Assembly: GCA_958295665.1 (NCBI GenBank)
Contig: OY282558.1
Span: forward strand, 28,913,045 to 28,977,044
Source of the DNA: Tipula vernalis
Lineage: Eukaryota > Arthropoda > Insecta > Diptera > Tipulidae
DNA: 64,000 bases
Reading direction: 5' to 3'
This document shows, piece after piece, positions 24,878 to 37,793 of this stretch; the stretch's first letter is position 1, and every line of letters starts with the position of its first letter. The notes under the pieces were generated by a model. The model was not told the origin of the DNA and searched no databases. It was given only the letters and a program-made list of their open reading frames with translations. Position numbers and translations under genes: made by a program.

Positions 24878-27800
24878 GAAAGCTAAAGCTTTAATTAGTT
24901 AAAAAGAAATAAAAAGAGCCTTAAACCAAATAAAAATTGTTTAATTTAGAAAAACAACCTTTTTTTGTTTTTTGGTAATTTCAAATTATTATTGATAAAT
25001 AATTCCGAAAATTCAATTTATGATTTAGTAAATTTGATTAGTAAAAAAATAGAATAGTGTCAATGGAAAGCCCAACTGACCCATGCTACTTATTCAGAAT
25101 TACGAACAGCAACAAAAATTATAATGTTAGGAAACATTTCCCCATTCATATAAAAATTTTCCAATAAATCAAATTAAAACCGAAAATAAATCTCGACAAT
25201 ACCCAAAAAAAAAATAGAAACAAATTCATCTTCTCGCAGCTTGATCACTTTATATTTCTTTATTTTACGATATTGCTTTCACCCAGAATAATAATAATAA
25301 CAATAATTGCAGAACGGAAAGCTGGTAGAATCTATATATCTAAAAATAAAACTAATATTTATTTCCAATAATAAATTCCAATCCATTAAATATTTTATCT
25401 TTTTCGATCCGCAACCAATTGTGCAAAAAACAAAAACGCTTTTTAACTATATAGTACTCTGCAACTAGCATAGTTTTTGTGTTCGTCAATGGACTTTTAA
25501 CCGATATAATGTTATATTTATAGTCACGATTTTTTTTATTGGTAACATTAAATTTATTAAAAAATTAATGTCGTCATGCTATTTAAATTTCTAGAGTACA
25601 ACCGAATAAAAATTATTTGCAACGAGTGAATCGGCATGTAAATTTATCGAATTGGCTTATACATATCGGAGATGAGGTAGAGCTTGTACATACATGATGC
25701 ACCTATATATACAGTTTTATGATAATTTTATGCATTAAAATTTAAAGTGAATCTTTAATTCTCGTTATTCACTGTTGGTGCATTTTTTGTATATTATCGT
25801 GAGATATCACACAGTAAAAAGCTGTATGAAAAGCTAAAATAAATATTGAAAGGTTTAAGCCAAATTAATGGATTTTTATTTGAATATTTATTGTAGCGAT
25901 TAAGTGTTATATCAACATACTATACATAAGTATATAATATAGCTGGGAAATAGAACGTAATAAAACTGAAATAAGGAATAAAGCAGCTGTTAAATAAAAT
26001 TTATGTATTTTGGTATAAGTATAATGCTCGATGCTGAGAATTAGACATTTTTCAATCAAAGCAAACAAAAAATACGTTGCACCTACATTAGCAATGTAAA
26101 GTTCCCCAAAAATAACAAAAAATCCAACGAAAATTAAATTTTATTTAAATTTAATTAAATTCCAAAAATAATTTTCGTCTATCACATTTATTTCATTTTT
26201 AATTAAAAAATAACTTTGTGCGATATTTATTTTGATTTTCAACTTAAAATTATTTTATTAATAGTCGGATCGGAATCAAATTCAACGGTTTGGAATGTTA
26301 AACGGAGGTGTGGTGGTGGTAAGGCGTAAAAAATAAGCCAAAAATATTTTATCCAAACCAATCAATTTCCCTTAACTTGAAAAATCTGATAACAAGATGA
26401 CATTGTCTTACACCTATACCTTTGTTGATTCTATTATTTTTATTACTGTTATTATTTTAAGTTGACAAACAACAAAAAAACATTAACACATCCAGAATAA
26501 TATGCCAGAATCACATCCCCAAACAAAAACACACATGATAAATAGGATAAATGTATAATAAATACGAGGGTGAATGCTATTTTTAATGGCAATTTTACCC
26601 CATTAAAAATTTACCACAAATACTGCCAAAAAAAAATGTAAGGTAATTTCTGTTCTGTTTCTCTCACATATGTATGATTTCGTAATGCGCCATTCTTCCT
26701 ATAGTCAAAAATGTTAAATTTAAGTGATAAAAATATTTTAGGATTCGGGTAATTAGGTTATCTAAATGCAAATGTGAAAATTAAATTAGATTATTTTACT
26801 TTGATTTTTCACATAAAAAATCATTATTTTTGGATTATCTGTTTATAATCGTGATAATCGAAAACCGGCAAAAATATTGAAATATTGTTTCATATCTAAA
26901 GAATTTTAAAATTAACGACGTTTTTGGGTTTGATTTGTTTAGATAATACTTGGATTACAACAAAACATCTGTAGAGAAAATTAAACTCCGAGTATTGCAT
27001 CAAATTTAAGCAAAATTGTATCATTAGGTTAAATTTAAAATTTAAATAGTTTAAACATTTGACCTACGAGTTAAAGTAAGTTTTTTTATTCTTAACTACA
27101 TTCGAGATAGAATATATTTAATTTATTTATTATTATTTATTACACAAATTATGGTACACCTATTTTGAGCAGGAGCTCAATCATCATAAAGTATACATAA
27201 TCGACCAACATAAAATAATTCAAAATAAATTGCTAAGATTAGAGCACAGCCGCTACACTTAGTTCGAAGTTATTCGTTCACCATACTTAAGACTAAAGAT
27301 TCTAATCCGAATTTCCTATATAAAATGACTATTTGATTTTTAACCAAAATTAGCCGCTTTACACCACGGTCATTATCCAGCCGTCATAGATAACAGCGAT
27401 GAATGAGACTTCACACACATACATAACATTTGTGTATTAATTAATATAAAAAATGTAAAATTAAAATGACTATCTCTGTTTTGATATTATCTTTAGTGAT
27501 AGTACTGAAAAAAAAATAATAGAAGTCTGGAATAACGAAAAACTGACCCTTAACCATCTCACTACTAAAAATTTTTGAACCGTACTTTAGTAAGCAACGG
27601 TTTTAATCCAGGCTCGCCTTTCGACGACGAATAAAAATGTATGAACTCTGCAATAACGTCACCAGAAACCTAAAAATATTTAATAAATAGATTAGGTTTT
27701 CCTTTTTCACATCCTTCGTATAAACATGCGTTATTTTGGGATTGTCGTCCAAACCAATTTAATTAGTGAGCTTGCCACCAGCAATCGTTTAGATTATAAA

Positions 27801-30792
27801 GTCTATAAAATATGAAAATCGATAATTTATAACCCACCTAAAGTGTGGAAAATTCTTCCAATAAAATAAAATGTTTATTTTATGGTTTTTCTTGCTCAAA
27901 CCAAATCTTCTTTGTATAAAAGACAAATCTCATGATTTAAGAATAACATTTTTTATGATTAAAAATTGTTGGAAAAATATTGGATTTTATTTATTTTCCA
28001 ACATGAAGAAATTTTTTAAAGTATGCATGACATTACAGTTCTCTAAATTTTTACATTAAATAAGTCGAACGCACCAGTTAGGCCATCTGTAAAAGCTTTT
28101 CTTCGCATATTTTTTCTTTATATATTCAAAGACCGAAGTGTTTATGAATCGACTTAGAATAAATCAAATTTATCTGTCTAAGCCCAGTATGTACTATATG
28201 ATATAAATAGGAATAATGCAAAGATATTTCGAGTAGGGGTGGCGAACTAGTAAAATGGACTTAAAACATAAGTTTCTTGTATTTTTTCTTTAAATTTAAC
28301 TTTTCATGCATACATATTATCCTTAGAGAATGGATAAAAAAAATATGAATAAAAATCACATTCATCAAGTCAACACCATTTTGATAAAAAATAAAACTTT
28401 TTAGTTTTTCACATGCAGGAAAAATAAATTTTACCTTTCATGTTCCATCTGATATGATTCATGTTACAGTGCGAACATGCGAATACGATTTACATACCTG
28501 AGATTAAACATATACTCGTAACTCACACCAGACTCATTCCATTAAAATTCCTATAAATTTTGAGATAAAAATTCTAACTTAAAACCATTTTAAGAGAAAA
28601 ATTTATAACAATAAATTCCGAGAAATTTATATTATTTAAGTTTACACAACATTATTATAAGACGTATTTTCAAGTAATTTTAATTATATTTTTCTACAAT
28701 TTCTGGAATTAATTTTATTTGGTGTATAAAGAAGAAGATTTTTCTCTTCACATAAAATCCTACCTGTAATCCAAATCCATACACAAATTTTATAAAATGT
28801 CGAGATGATGAATTTTTAATTTGCCAAAAAGCGGAGAAGACTTCAATTAAAAAATGTGTCAGACACTATTTAAGGCTGTCACTCTAAAATAGAAAGTTTT
28901 AAATTTAAATTAATAATTCAAATCCCTTATTATCTTACAAGACAGACAAAATGTATAGAATGAATAATACAAAAATGTTTATTTGAATTTATTGCATTTT
29001 AAATTAGTAAATTAGCACTCAATTGGCGTATAAAAGAAATTATTTTTTATCTTAAGTAAATCTTTGGGCAGGTACTCTTTTTTCATAACAAAGGGGAAAT
29101 AAATCATTCTGAAATAAACTAAAAGACGATATTAATACGTTTTCTCCAGGGAGGTTTCAATAAATGAAATATGCTCTGGAAAAAAAAACATCCAAAAAAC
29201 AAATGAAAATATGTATTTAAGATATGAATTATGTGTGCGGGTAAGATTTAATTAAGGAATACAAATCGAGGTGAGGTGTTTTTATGTTTTAGGGTAATTC
29301 ATTTTTGGCAAGATCAGATATTCATACTTATAAATATCTTGTTGCGAGACTTATATTTCCTTTTTGTTGATTTAAGTTTCAATAACATATTGATCGATAA
29401 GCTATTTGTGAATTGCTGTAATGAAACGTATATAAAGGTATTGTTTCCGAGCAATAATAATTCGTCTTTGAATTTTATTAGCAAGTTGCCACGCAACGCC
29501 CATAAATGATATCACGCTGTTAGGTCAGAAGAGGAGGTTGAGCTCGTTGGGAGCAAGGCGGTAGGAGATAGTGAAAATTTAGCTCTATGTAGCAGGGAGT
29601 TGGGTGTACCGGTGACAAAAGATAAATCGCATTAGTTTTGGTTTACCTTTGCTTGTTATTTGCTTGTATTGGTCATAATGGTCCACAACGGTATTTCAGG
29701 CTGAGGCACTGAGTAAAGAATTATCAATTCTCACGTTGCCCACATAATGTTATTATCAGAAATTGTGAATAACGTAGATGCTCTCTGAATGGAGTAATTT
29801 AAATTTTTAAGGATTTTCAATATTACCAGAGATGTATAATTTGGAAATTATTTGAGTTACTGGTTGGAAATGAAAGGTAGCGAATGCGATATCGATTACT
29901 GGTCAACACGTAGTAGTTCTAAATAACGTGTAATAAATTGTGAGTCTGTGATTTGGCGGCTTGGGTAGGGGATTTATATTGTTTCATATTGTGATATTGG
30001 GGGAAGAGATGTTACAATTTAGGGAAATTCTGACACCATTTAAGGACTTGATCTTATCAAAATAACGGAAAATACCACACCACCGGCGACATATAAAGAA
30101 ATTTTTATAACATGGCGATTTCTAGAAAAAGGGTCGTCTGAAGAGTCGGATAGACAGATAATGAGTTTAATGTCCTTTGAAGGAAAAGCAACGGCACATA
30201 TATACATTTCATTCTTTATTATTTACCTCACTCACATTAGGAGAATTTCAATTTTTACCTAAATTTGAACAAATTGTATATACATAGTAATCTGATGATA
30301 ACAAGTGGCTTATACCAACAAAGGAATTTTTAAGTTTATAAATAACTGTGCAACATCAAATGAATCAAAAATAGATTGGTCGTACATTACGTACATGTTT
30401 TGCAAATATGAAAAATTTAATTACTCCATATTCTTCTCCATATTCTCCAAATCATTATTAATCGCATAAATACAGAAGAGAATGGATAATAAGACGGCAA
30501 TTCGATCAATTCCCTGGCAATGGTAGATGGTGGACTAAGCAGCTGTAATTATAAACAGTATAATTCCACAGCTGTAGAACAGTATAATTCTTGAAATAGT
30601 AGATATAATTTTTTTCGGAGCCACATCTCAAATTTGATTTATTTTCGGGGGACGTCAGAAGTCACCAACAACATTATTTTGCATGAATCCTAGTTTTAAA
30701 TTTTTATTTAGGTTAAGTATACCAATAATTTGGCTAGCCTTTGAAATTATAATTCTTTCATGGTCAGGATTTTCTACAGTTCTCCCTGGCCC

Positions 30793-30868
30793 TAATCCAT
30801 TGACACGAAGTATTTTATTATAATCTTAAATTCAACTATAGTAAACAAACTTCGAATGTCAATGGATT
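30793..30868. repeat. Hairpin with about 18-nt arms
   Basis: The left arm TAATCCATTGACACGAAG (30793-30810) pairs with CTTCGAATGTCAATGGATT (30850-30868), with one bulge and a 39-nt AT-rich loop. It could be the two ends of a small foldback repeat. Confidence 0.6.
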
Positions 30869-31089
30869 GTAGGAATCTGTGAGAGTAATCCAAAGTCAGC
30901 TGTAGCTGCCGAGATTGCTTTCTTGTTGAGTTAATTTTTTTATTTTACTTTAATAAAGCATCAACGCAATGTGTTACCAATGGTGCGAGCTATTTGGGGA
31001 ATATTTTCCGAATAACTATTGGTGTAGATATAGTTGAATTTAAAGAAAATATTCTTTGGTTTTGTTTTATTACGTTTATTTTTTTTTTA

Positions 31090-31248
31090 AACTTTGTTCG
31101 TGAAAGTGCTTATTAAAGACGTTTCAAGCCAATATGTCTCCGAAATGTTGTGCCCTGTCGTTCGTTCTGCGATCGCTTTGTTGGGTACCGTTGCCTTCAG
31201 ACACCGTAAATGCCTACTAAGGAAAAAGTGGAACAACACTTTATTTTG
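31090..31248 (+). other. Isolated open block, unidentified
   Basis: About 52 codons open on the plus strand (TLFVKVLIKDVSSQYVSEML...) to a TGA at 31246-31248, with GC clearly above the surroundings. The minus strand is also open over part of it (AFTVSEGNGTQQSDRR...) behind a CCTTAGTAG acceptor-like site. I recognise neither. It may be a fragment of a repeat or an unassigned exon. Confidence 0.25.
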
Positions 31249-34099
31249 AAAATTACATCAAAGTAGGCTCTGATGAAATAAAATGTGTCAGTACATTTTC
31301 TCTATCTTATTATTTACCTTATTGAACCATATTATAATGTTTCAGGTAAAATATGATACTACTATAATTACATTTTCAATTACGAGATATAATTGTTTTT
31401 ACTAAGCTTAAAATACCCCACAAATACAGTACACAAGAAAATCATATACAAATTATGGCAAATAGCAAAAAAGTACATATTTAGCAACTTTTACCAAAAT
31501 TATCTTTAGTTTTAATTTTGTACCACATACACTATGTCTATAGTTTTTTACAGAAAAATACGAAAAAGTTATTTTTTCAAAAAATGTTCACTCGTTTTGT
31601 ATTATTCACAATTTCTTTTGTTTTTTTTTTTTTACAATTTTGGAACATAAAATTTTTCCAGGTGATAATTTTTGGTTTCATTTTAATAAACTTGTACTGT
31701 CATCTGTGTGATGTTTGTTGACTTAGCATCATTACAAGAAAAGCAAATAAATTATTACAACAGAGTGAAAACGGTTTTCTTAAACGATGTATCGTATCAT
31801 AGTAAAATATTTTTTTCTTAATATTAAGTGCCTAAATACAACATCGCGACTCTAATCTACTCGTACAATAAAAAAATTAATTTATTAATATACATATTCT
31901 GATATTTTGCTAAAGTACATCGGAAAATAACAATGGGAAGCTGATAAGACCTACCTATATAAATATATCCAAAAATTTTGTAACCCAGTGATAAGTTTGT
32001 AAAATATTACCACTGACATGATTTAGAAAAATGTAGGTTAATGTGGAAATAAAAAAATGTTACAACGGTGATTTGATGATAAATTAATGATCTGTTTATA
32101 ATAGTTCTAAGTCTTATATTATTCATAAATCATAAGTTACGTATTGAGTTACATGCATAATCGGTGGAATTTAATAGATTAGATTCAACAAAATAAACAA
32201 AAATATTAATCCCGGAAATTTATAAAATAAACAGAATTTCTTGAAAAAATATTGCACTGATCTTTGTGATAGACTATTATTTGTACTTGGTATCGACAGT
32301 GAGACTGTTAAATATCTGAAAAATAAATAAATATAACAAGATGTCGTCAAATTTATCCGTTTCTGTAAATTTCCAAAAAACACAAACAAACTTTATTTTC
32401 TTGAAGGAGTGGAGCCCGCAACAAAAAAAATTCGCTTTGCAAAGTACCCAGTAAAAAAGCTTTGTTTGTTAAATAAATAACAAAGTCTATATAAAACACA
32501 AATCAATAATCCTATACCCAATAAACAATAATTTTATTTTCAGGTATTCTATTGTTTTTCCTCTATTTTTCCAATATTAGTACATGACCATAGTTTTAAG
32601 TCTTGTTTATTTGTTATGTATGTTCTATGTGCACATTAGTTTCTTTTGAAATCTATTTTTATTTGTCTTATTACATTATGTTGTGTATAGTAGTTTTGAC
32701 TTACGATATACTAAAAGTCTAATACATCGAATAAAATATATCAGACGGAAAAAAAAAATTCATCATTGAATATTTCTCTCATGATGGGGTTTGGGAAACT
32801 CGTACCAATTTCACTGCAACCAATACAAAAACAACAAAGAAAATATTAGACTGATGTTTTCTAAACATGACAACCGATCCCATGGGGTTTTCCAAAAACA
32901 TATAAACAGTGTATAGATGTTAAATTATTGAATTATTTAATTTTTTTTTTTGTATTTGGAAAAATTCAGTGATGTCGATATAAAAAATGTTTATTGGGAA
33001 ATAAATTTATAATTTAATATTTGGTTTCAGGTTATTTTTAGGTTTTATGACAGAATTTTTGAAATGTCTTGTCTTATGGGAAAATATTTGATGATGGAAT
33101 GAAATAATTGGCCTGTAATTTGACGGTCGTCAGCTTACCAAAGGGGCTAATGAAATTTCTTAAACTTTTAATCTCAATATGAACATTTGTTATTAGAACA
33201 GAAATAACGGGATAAGTCTGATGAATATATGGTATTTATTTAAATTCATATTTCCAAATTCGAAAGAAGTCCATTTCTGGTATAGTAAGGTGTGATTTTG
33301 AGTTTAGAGTATTTTAAATATACCTCATATTCTTAAGGATTCGTTATAAAGTTCTGATAAACTTATAAAAATGTAGCAACAGGGTTTGGATATTATTCAC
33401 CGATACACAATTCAAAATCGTAACACCGTTTTAGAAATAAGGTATTATGTTGTTATTTTATTTTTGTTAAAATATGTGCGAGTATGTACAATACTCAGTT
33501 TGTTATTGGAAATTTGAGATTTTTAAACAAAATTTATTAAATTTGTACAAATAAATTTAAATATGTTAATAAATTAATTTAAATACTAAAATGCAAGAAA
33601 ATCAAATTACTGAACACAAACTTTTATGAGCTATATTTGAACCATATAAATTTTACTCATAATACGATTTTGGAAAATTCAGGATTCAATAAGGAATAAG
33701 TAGTGATATTTTATTAGTGGCATTAAATAATATTTCGAACACATTTGCCATAATACGTAACACGAGATTTTCCTTTAAACCAAATACGTTCGGTTATACA
33801 TATCAACAATTGAACACCAGCAACAGAGAAATGAAATACATATTCTACTAGTACCACCTTCTCTCATATAAAAGAACATTCATAAAGCTGTCTAGAATAA
33901 TTGAATGGAAAAACTACATATTCCATTTTTATATCGTCTTAATTTTTTTTATTAGTTTTCTTCTTATTTATATGTATATGATTTTGTAAACATAATAAAC
34001 ATACAATAGAGAACAAAATTTTATTACGTTTAATTAAACAACCCGTAAAGAAAAATATTAAACTTCTCCTCCTCCATCTCATTCCTCAAATCCGCCTCG

Positions 34100-34126
34100 T
34101 ATATATATATATATATACATATATAT
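34100..34126. repeat. TA microsatellite
   Basis: A TA run of about 27 bases with one CA interruption. Confidence 0.9.
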
Positions 34127-35531
34127 CACCCACCCATCGTAGGAAGAAACTGTCTCTTATATATTTCAGATTTTCGATTCGTTTCTCCACAAAGCTCAAA
34201 TATTTACTTTTTTGAGGGAAAATTAAAAATGAACAAAATTAAATGTTTAAAGAAATCTTCAAATATCAAGACGAGGAAGAAGAGAATATACTTAATATCT
34301 TATTTCAATAAAAAGTAAAACATTATAGCTCAATGATTCATAAGGTTTTGGGTTCTTGATTTAACTGTCGTGCCCTAGCTATAATTGTTTGAATATCTTC
34401 ATCTATAAAATAAATACTTGTTTATTATAAAAGTACATAAAAGTACCCCTCATATACTCGTACACAGAAACAAAAGTGTTTTATGCTTCAGAATAGTTTT
34501 TCCGACGCCTTTTTTAATTAAAAATAAACTAGATGTAATTTAAAATATGCAATAATATAGGTGTGTTACATATTCAGCTTCGACATAATTATATTATGTA
34601 TGTGGTTTTGATTTCATATTTTGCCGCATTAATTTCCTAGAATTAGAATTTTAATTATTCTAATTATTTACCATTTGTTTATAATGTGCGGTTATAAATT
34701 TAAAATTATAAAATCAAAACTTGTTCGTATTATTAAAACTGAAATTTGTTGGTAGAATATTTTAAATCATGGTAGTTATAATTAGTAGTTTAAATATTAC
34801 TAAATTTGACTTAAACCTATTTTTATCAAAAAACCAGAACTATACTCTCAGAGGCTTTAGTTAATTCTATTCCATTAATCATGAGTTGTTATTATAATCT
34901 TAAATCATAATTGACAATGCTTGGAAATGAGATACTTACATTACAAAATTTTTAGAAATATAAAAAGTTTTAAAGCTTTTATTTGAAGTCATCATTTTAC
35001 ATAATTCAAACATAGTACTATTGGATATTAAAGGTTAGTTTATTAAAATTAAATTACATTAAACTAAAAGACGAATTTTATCGGGGCACAGGAATTATTT
35101 ATAACAGAAATCAAGAACATTTGTATCATAATTTCAGGATTTTAATTTTGCCACAACTAAAATAATATATTATTAACCAACGAATAATGAATGGTACCTC
35201 TTATTACTCATGAATATAAAGTTCGGGAAACAAACGACAGTGGGTCCTGCAAGAATTTTAATACATTTCTCCATTATATTATTTTTTACTTTTACACAAA
35301 ATGCGCTCACGATTATTTATTTCCGCTCACTATATTACACACAAACTTTGTTTACTGCATTTCAAAAGCAAAAATTAATAATACCAAAGATTCCTAAGAT
35401 AGTATTTCGCTGTAGTGATGTGCAAAATCGATCTTTTTCGTTCTGTTTTGTTTATTTTCTCATATGTTTTTCAACAAAAAAAATCGATTTAGCCGATCAC
35501 TATTTTGCTGTCACTCGTGTCGCAAACTTTA

Positions 35532-35950
35532 GGCCCGTTGCACATTTCAGCTAAACCATTGATTAATAGTGTAATGTATAACAAGTGAAGAAAAGCCAGA
35601 AAGATAGCAGCCAGAACGATAGCGAGGGCTGCAATCACTTGAGTATTGTAATTATACGTTTTCACACGAGTTATACAGGCTGTACGGATCAATAAAACTA
35701 ATAACATTGAAATGTGGCAATGAAGAAATCGTTGTGCAATGAATTTGCAACACGATTTATGCAAAGCATAGGTTACTGCTCGATCGTAAAAAAATATATA
35801 ATAGATATTATCACTACGAAACACAACAACAATTTTAATTTTGTGTTTCATCTTTAACATGGACGAAGAAGAGCAACGTTAATTTTATGTTTGGTTTAAG
35901 ATGAACCAAGATAGACTATTCAAAAATAATGTAGCTAGACAGCGATAAAA
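35532..35950 (+). mobile_element. Possible Harbinger-type transposon 5' end, truncated
   Basis: After a TTA trinucleotide (35529-35531, the usual PIF/Harbinger target) the sequence GGCCCGTTGCACATTT resembles a terminal repeat. About 330 bases further an ATG (35859) opens MDEEEQR, then a TAA, then FYVWFKMNQDRLFK in the same frame, an acidic start like that of Harbinger nucleases. No matching right end (GTGCAACGGGCC) is found downstream, so the copy is truncated or the call is wrong. The minus-strand 123-codon frame across this region is probably a shadow. Confidence 0.3.
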
Positions 35951-36351
35951 AATATTTATAGCTTTTATAGACTAAACAAACCAACACTGATGCAGTATGC
36001 CTAACAAAACAAAAATGTTCAAAACAATAATATCAAATATTTTACTCGTTCTATAAAAAGGAAACCGGTATTGGTCAATATCAGTAATTTTTGTCTACTA
36101 CTAACGTGTATTATACTCATTATACGTTTGTTTCTTCAATTATAATGATATCCATTATTCACTGCTACCAAATAAAAATTTCAGTTTTGAAATTTTATCT
36201 AGTAGTCTCTTGCCATTTTCATTATTATTAAATTGAGACGTCAGAATGTCGACGGAAATTATTTTAGGTTTATTTAAAGGGTTTGATTATAAAATACAAT
36301 TTTTTATCGGTCGTGGACAAAGTATCATATTCTACTCGCATATAATTAATG

Positions 36352-36428
36352 GCTGTTATTCACTCAGATGATTTAAGCCACTCGCCTATCGGCTCGTGTC
36401 GGTAAACTTCATCTTAGTGAATAACAGC
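36352..36428. repeat. Inverted repeat beside the LTR cluster
   Basis: Arms 36352-36371 and 36409-36428 (GCTGTTATTCACTCAGATGA and its complement, 19 of 20 matching) enclose 37 bases of higher GC. It looks like a very small MITE-like foldback, ending 27 bases before the first LTR. Confidence 0.7.
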
Positions 36429-36455
36429 TGTCATTATATTCTCGTTGAATAATAT

Positions 36456-36910
36456 TGTTACGTTTTTGCCTTGTCAATCAAGGTTCGCATCACTGGATTG
36501 TGAATAATACAAAATCAATTCAATTTATCAACAACGAATTTATTTATTTAGCATCAGAGTTATTACAACATAATTTATTAATAAAAATTCACAAATTCAC
36601 TTTATATAAATTATTCTCAAATTTTAATGTATACTTATAATTTTTATTTCCACTAAAACACTTTTTAAATTACTTTTTAATTCCTTTTTAATCTTCACAC
36701 TGTCGCTTACCAATTACTACTGATCCAATTCGACTTCGTTCGCCTTTTTATATACAAAAACCAAACTTCTAGAAAGCTCATGACTTTTCCAGTACTAATA
36801 GTGTAGAAACATTTAGAACTATTTTATCATGGAAAATTCCATTTTAGTACAGTAAAACATTGAACTATAAATTTAACTTATTCTATCACACCCTAGGTGT
36901 CATCGTCACA
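36456..36910 (-). mobile_element. Solo LTR, copy 1 (inverted)
   Basis: Read on the minus strand it begins TGTGACGATGACACC and ends AAAAACGTAACA, the TG...CA ends of an LTR, and is 455 bases long. It is flanked on both sides by ATAT (36452-36455 and 36911-36914), a perfect 4-bp target duplication. It contains a TATA box (complement of 36746-36754) and AATAAA-type signals. No internal retrotransposon region adjoins it, so it is a solo LTR. ATAT targets with 4-bp duplications are typical of some Ty3/gypsy elements of flies. Confidence 0.8.
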
Positions 36911-36914
36911 ATAT

Positions 36915-37299
36915 TGTGACGGTGACACCTAGTGTGTAATAGAATAAGTTAAAATTAATAGCTCAATGTTAAACTGTACTAAAATGGAATTTTCCATGAT
37001 AAAATTGTTCTACACTATTCTAACTAGAAAAATCATGAGCTTTCTAGAAGTTTGGTTTGTGTATATAAAAAGGCGAACGAAGTCGAATTGGATTAGTAGT
37101 ATTTGGTAAGCGATAGAGTAAAGATTAAAAAGGAATTAAGAAGTGAATTATAAAGTGATTTTGTGAATTATAATTAATAAATTGTGTTGTAATAATTTTT
37201 GTGTGAAATAAATAAATTCGTTGTTGAAAAATTGAATTGATTTTGTATTATTCACAATCCAGTGATACGAACCTTATTTGACAAGGCAAAAACGTAACA
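36915..37299 (+). mobile_element. Solo LTR, copy 2
   Basis: Begins TGTGACGGTGACACC and ends CAAAAACGTAACA, 385 bases long, flanked by ATAT at 36911-36914 and 37300-37303. TATA box TATATAAAA is at 37063-37070 and AATAAA signals lie near the 3' end. Compared with copies 1 and 3 it lacks about 60 bases after AAAAAGGAATTAA. It shares its left ATAT with copy 1, giving a head-to-head pair with a perfect 18-bp palindrome at the centre. Confidence 0.82.
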
Positions 37300-37308
37300 A
37301 TATACTAT

Positions 37309-37793
37309 TGTGACGGTGACATCTAGTGTGTAATACAATAAGTTAATTTAATAGTTCAATGTTTAACTGTACTAAAATGGAGTTTTCCATGATAAAATTG
37401 TTCTAAATGTTTCTGCGCTATTCTAACTGGAAAAGTCATGAGCTTTCTAGAAGTTTGGTTTGTGTATATAAAAAGGCGAACGAAGTCGAATTGGATTAGT
37501 AGTATTTGGAACGCGATAGTATAAAATTGTAAGATTATTAGTAGTATTTGGAAAGCGACAGTGTGAAGATTAAAAAGGAATTAAAAAGTGTTTTTGTGGA
37601 AATAAAAATTATAAGTAAACAGTAAAATTTAAGAATAATTTATATAAAGTGATTTTGTGAATTATAATTAATAAATTGTGTTGTAATAATTTTTGTGTGA
37701 AATAAATAAATTCGTTGTTGAAAAATTGAATTGATTTTGTTTTATTCACAATCCAGTGATACGAACCTTGACTGACAAGGTAAAAACGTAACA
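37309..37793 (+). mobile_element. Solo LTR, copy 3
   Basis: Begins TGTGACGGTGACATC nine bases after copy 2 and ends AAAAACGTAACA, 485 bases long. TATA box is at 37465-37473. It carries an internal tandem duplication of about 45 bases around TTAGTAGTATTTGGAA, which explains its extra length. The flanks CTAT (37305-37308) and TTAT (37794-37797) differ at one base, so the target duplication is either mutated or the copy arose by recombination. Confidence 0.8.

Noticed and set aside
35489..35860. 123-codon minus-strand frame with hydrophobic stretches
   Set aside because: No recognised domain; it lies antisense to the possible Harbinger leader and is best explained as a chance frame.
36455..36640. 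61-codon plus-strand frame, and the similar 75-codon minus-strand frame at 37609-37836
   Set aside because: They look alike only because both are the antisense of the same LTR sequence; no protein function is implied.
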